From the NCBI RefSeq assembly GCF_001044395.1, contig NZ_JANU01000029.1:62001-126000 (forward strand): a stretch of DNA of 64,000 bases. The letters are read 5' to 3'. A program made the translations under genes and the position numbers. Source of the DNA: Caenimonas sp. SL110. GTDB taxonomy: Bacteria; Pseudomonadota; Gammaproteobacteria; Burkholderiales; Burkholderiaceae_C. This document shows positions 62,770-64,000 of this stretch, one piece after another (the first letter of the stretch is position 1; every line of letters begins with the position of its first letter). The notes under the pieces were generated by a model. The model had not been told where the DNA came from, made no database searches, and saw nothing but the letters and a program-made list of their open reading frames with translations.

Positions 62770-64000
62770 CGCGCGGGCGCGACCAGCGTGTTCAGGCGTG
62801 CGAGGTCTTCCGGCAGCAAGGTGCCATTGGCCTGCCGCAGGCGCAGGTGGCCCAGCAGCACGTTGTAGCGGGCCTGCGCCAGGTCGCGCTTGGTCTGGAA
62901 CAGCTGGCTCTGCGAATTGAGCACATCGATGTTGATGCGCACGCCGACCTGGTAGCCCAGGCGGTTGGCCTCCAGCGCGCTCTGGCTGGATGCCTCGGCC
63001 GCTTCGAGTGCCTTGACCTGCCCCTGGCCCGAGACAAGGCCGAAGAACGCCGTGCGGGTGGCCTGCGCAATGGCGCGCCGGATGCCTTCGAGGTCTGCTT
63101 GCGCCTTTTCTTCCAGCGACAGCGTTTCGCGGATGCGGTTCTGTGTCGAAAAGCCTGCAAACAGCGGCACATTGAGCGCCAGCCCGATCGCGCCGTTGTT
63201 GCTGCGCGTGCCGGTGGGCACGCTGACATTGCCGCTCGGGTTGCGGGTGATGTTGTAGCTGGCCGTCAGGTCCAGCGTGGGAAGGTGGCCGGCCTTGGCC
63301 TTCTGGGTTTCGAGCTGCGCGATCTCAACGGCGGTCTTGGCCTGCTGGATCGCCGGGCTGCTTTCTTCGCCCTGTTGCACCCACACGTTCACGTCGGGCG
63401 GCACCGGGCCGGGCACATTGACCGGCAGCACCAGCGGATCGGGCTTCACGTCGGGCTTGCCGACCAGCGAGTCGAGCGCGAGCTTCTTGACGCGCAGGTC
63501 GTTCTCGGCGGCGATCTCCTGCGCAATCACCAGGTCGAAACGGGCCTGGGCTTCGCGGGTGTCGGTGATGGTGGACGTGCCGACCTCGAAGTTGCGCTTG
63601 GCCGACGCCAGCTGCTCGCCGACCGCAGACTTTTGCGCGCGAACGAAGGCCAGCGTATCGCCGGCTGCCAGCACATCGAAGTACGCCTGGCTCACGCGGA
63701 TGATGAGGTCCTGGCTGGCGGTCGAAAGGACGGCCTGTGCCAGTTCCACCTGACGCTTGCCTTGTTCCCATGTCGCCACGTTGGCCGGGCGAAACAAGGG
63801 CTGCGAGGCGCTGATGGTTGCACTTTGCGTCCCGAAGCTGCGATCGATGGAAGGCACCGTGCTATCGAAATTGGAGCGCGTCACACCGGCGGAAAGACCT
63901 GCCGTGGGCAGCAGCGCGGCCTTGGCCTGCTCGGCCCGAAAGAGGTTGGCGTCATATTGCGCCTTGGCCGATTGCCAGGTGGCGTCGTAGGCGCGCGCCG
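62766..64000 (-). CDS. TolC family outer membrane protein, 5' partial
   Basis: Outer membrane efflux/secretion channel of the TolC family, cut by the right edge: the frame is still open at 64000, and about 410 C-terminal residues are visible of the usual 440-480. Two OEP repeats are present, with TQNRIRETLSLEEKAQADL and YQVGVRINIDVLNSQSQLFQ typical of TolC. It spans outer membrane and periplasm and works with an ABC transporter and adaptor. Those would be expected beyond the edge on this strand. Likely exit channel for the adjacent RTX metalloprotease. Confidence 0.92.
   Translation of the reverse strand, partial: ARAYDATWQSAKAQYDANLFRAEQAKAALLPTAGLSAGVTRSNFDSTVPSIDRSFGTQSATISASQPLFRPANVATWEQGKRQVELAQAVLSTASQDLIIRVSQAYFDVLAAGDTLAFVRAQKSAVGEQLASAKRNFEVGTSTITDTREAQARFDLVIAQEIAAENDLRVKKLALDSLVGKPDVKPDPLVLPVNVPGPVPPDVNVWVQQGEESSPAIQQAKTAVEIAQLETQKAKAGHLPTLDLTASYNITRNPSGNVSVPTGTRSNNGAIGLALNVPLFAGFSTQNRIRETLSLEEKAQADLEGIRRAIAQATRTAFFGLVSGQGQVKALEAAEASSQSALEANRLGYQVGVRINIDVLNSQSQLFQTKRDLAQARYNVLLGHLRLRQANGTLLPEDLARLNTLVAPAR

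Noticed and set aside
62761-62786. CTGGTC...GACCAG hairpin between the metalloprotease and tolC-like genes as terminator
   Set aside because: Short arms formed partly by the overlapping stop codons and no T run on either strand.

Overview
The window is GC-rich, densely packed chromosomal DNA that looks like a betaproteobacterium of the order Burkholderiales, probably Comamonadaceae or a close relative. The reasons are two Bug-type (tripartite tricarboxylate family) solute receptors, an EpsA/EpsL/EpsE/EpsF/EpsG exopolysaccharide module, form II CO-dehydrogenase-like genes, a DUF1800/DUF1501 pair and a waaC-waaA pair. Genus cannot be fixed from the sequence alone. No rRNA, tRNA, CRISPR array, phage or insertion sequence was seen, and no gap between genes exceeds about 225 bp.

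Layout. 1-7246 (+): a catabolic run of Rieske oxygenase (cut by the left edge), its flavin/2Fe-2S reductase, an SDR, an aldehyde dehydrogenase, a Bug receptor, a sulfatase and two DUF202 membrane proteins. 7364-8812 (-): a fused phosphotransferase/P-loop kinase. 9027-13703 (+): an Ala-rich secreted helix protein and a 1366-residue lipoprotein that joins a complete-looking copper-radical oxidase active site to PKD and YVTN repeats and a di-heme cytochrome c region. 13651-21433 (-): a GntR regulator, a complete peptide-type ABC importer and a gamma-glutamyltransferase. 21557-27299 (+): a helical hypothetical, a second Bug receptor and coxM-G-S-L-like molybdenum hydroxylase genes. 27372-31730 (-): a small secreted protein (followed by the one clear intrinsic terminator) and a trio of GH5 cellulase, formyltransferase/condensation-like protein and Ca-dependent carbohydrate-binding protein. 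31953-48527: the exopolysaccharide locus, with regulator epsA, the glycosyl-1-phosphate transferase, epsL/E/F/G, a WecB/TagA transferase and galE on +, then on - three glycosyltransferases, polymerase, flippase, a small anchored protein and an acyltransferase. 48635-50678: a patch of small uncharacterised genes and a nuclease-like protein. 50700-53613 (-): ada-alkA, ogt and a DMT exporter. 53688-57472 (+): phosphomannomutase, waaC and waaA, with palindromic REP-like repeats on both sides of the waa pair. 57697-62769 (+): DUF1800, DUF1501 and an M10/RTX metalloprotease, facing a TolC-like gene cut by the right edge.

How the parts fit. The eps genes encode a Wzx/Wzy-type polysaccharide pathway: lipid-linked initiation, chain extension, flipping, polymerisation, length control and export through EpsE/EpsL. 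The divergent cellulase/carbohydrate-binding trio may trim or bind the polymer. No exosortase lies in this locus although its eps genes belong to families usually named for exosortase association. Two secreted proteins more than 30 kb apart share the same C-terminal module, and one sits beside TolC, so type I secretion is the simplest reading. Six genes start 6-8 nt after a -10-like hexamer with no ribosome binding site, which suggests leaderless transcripts. All functions are read from motifs and family knowledge; none is experimentally shown here.
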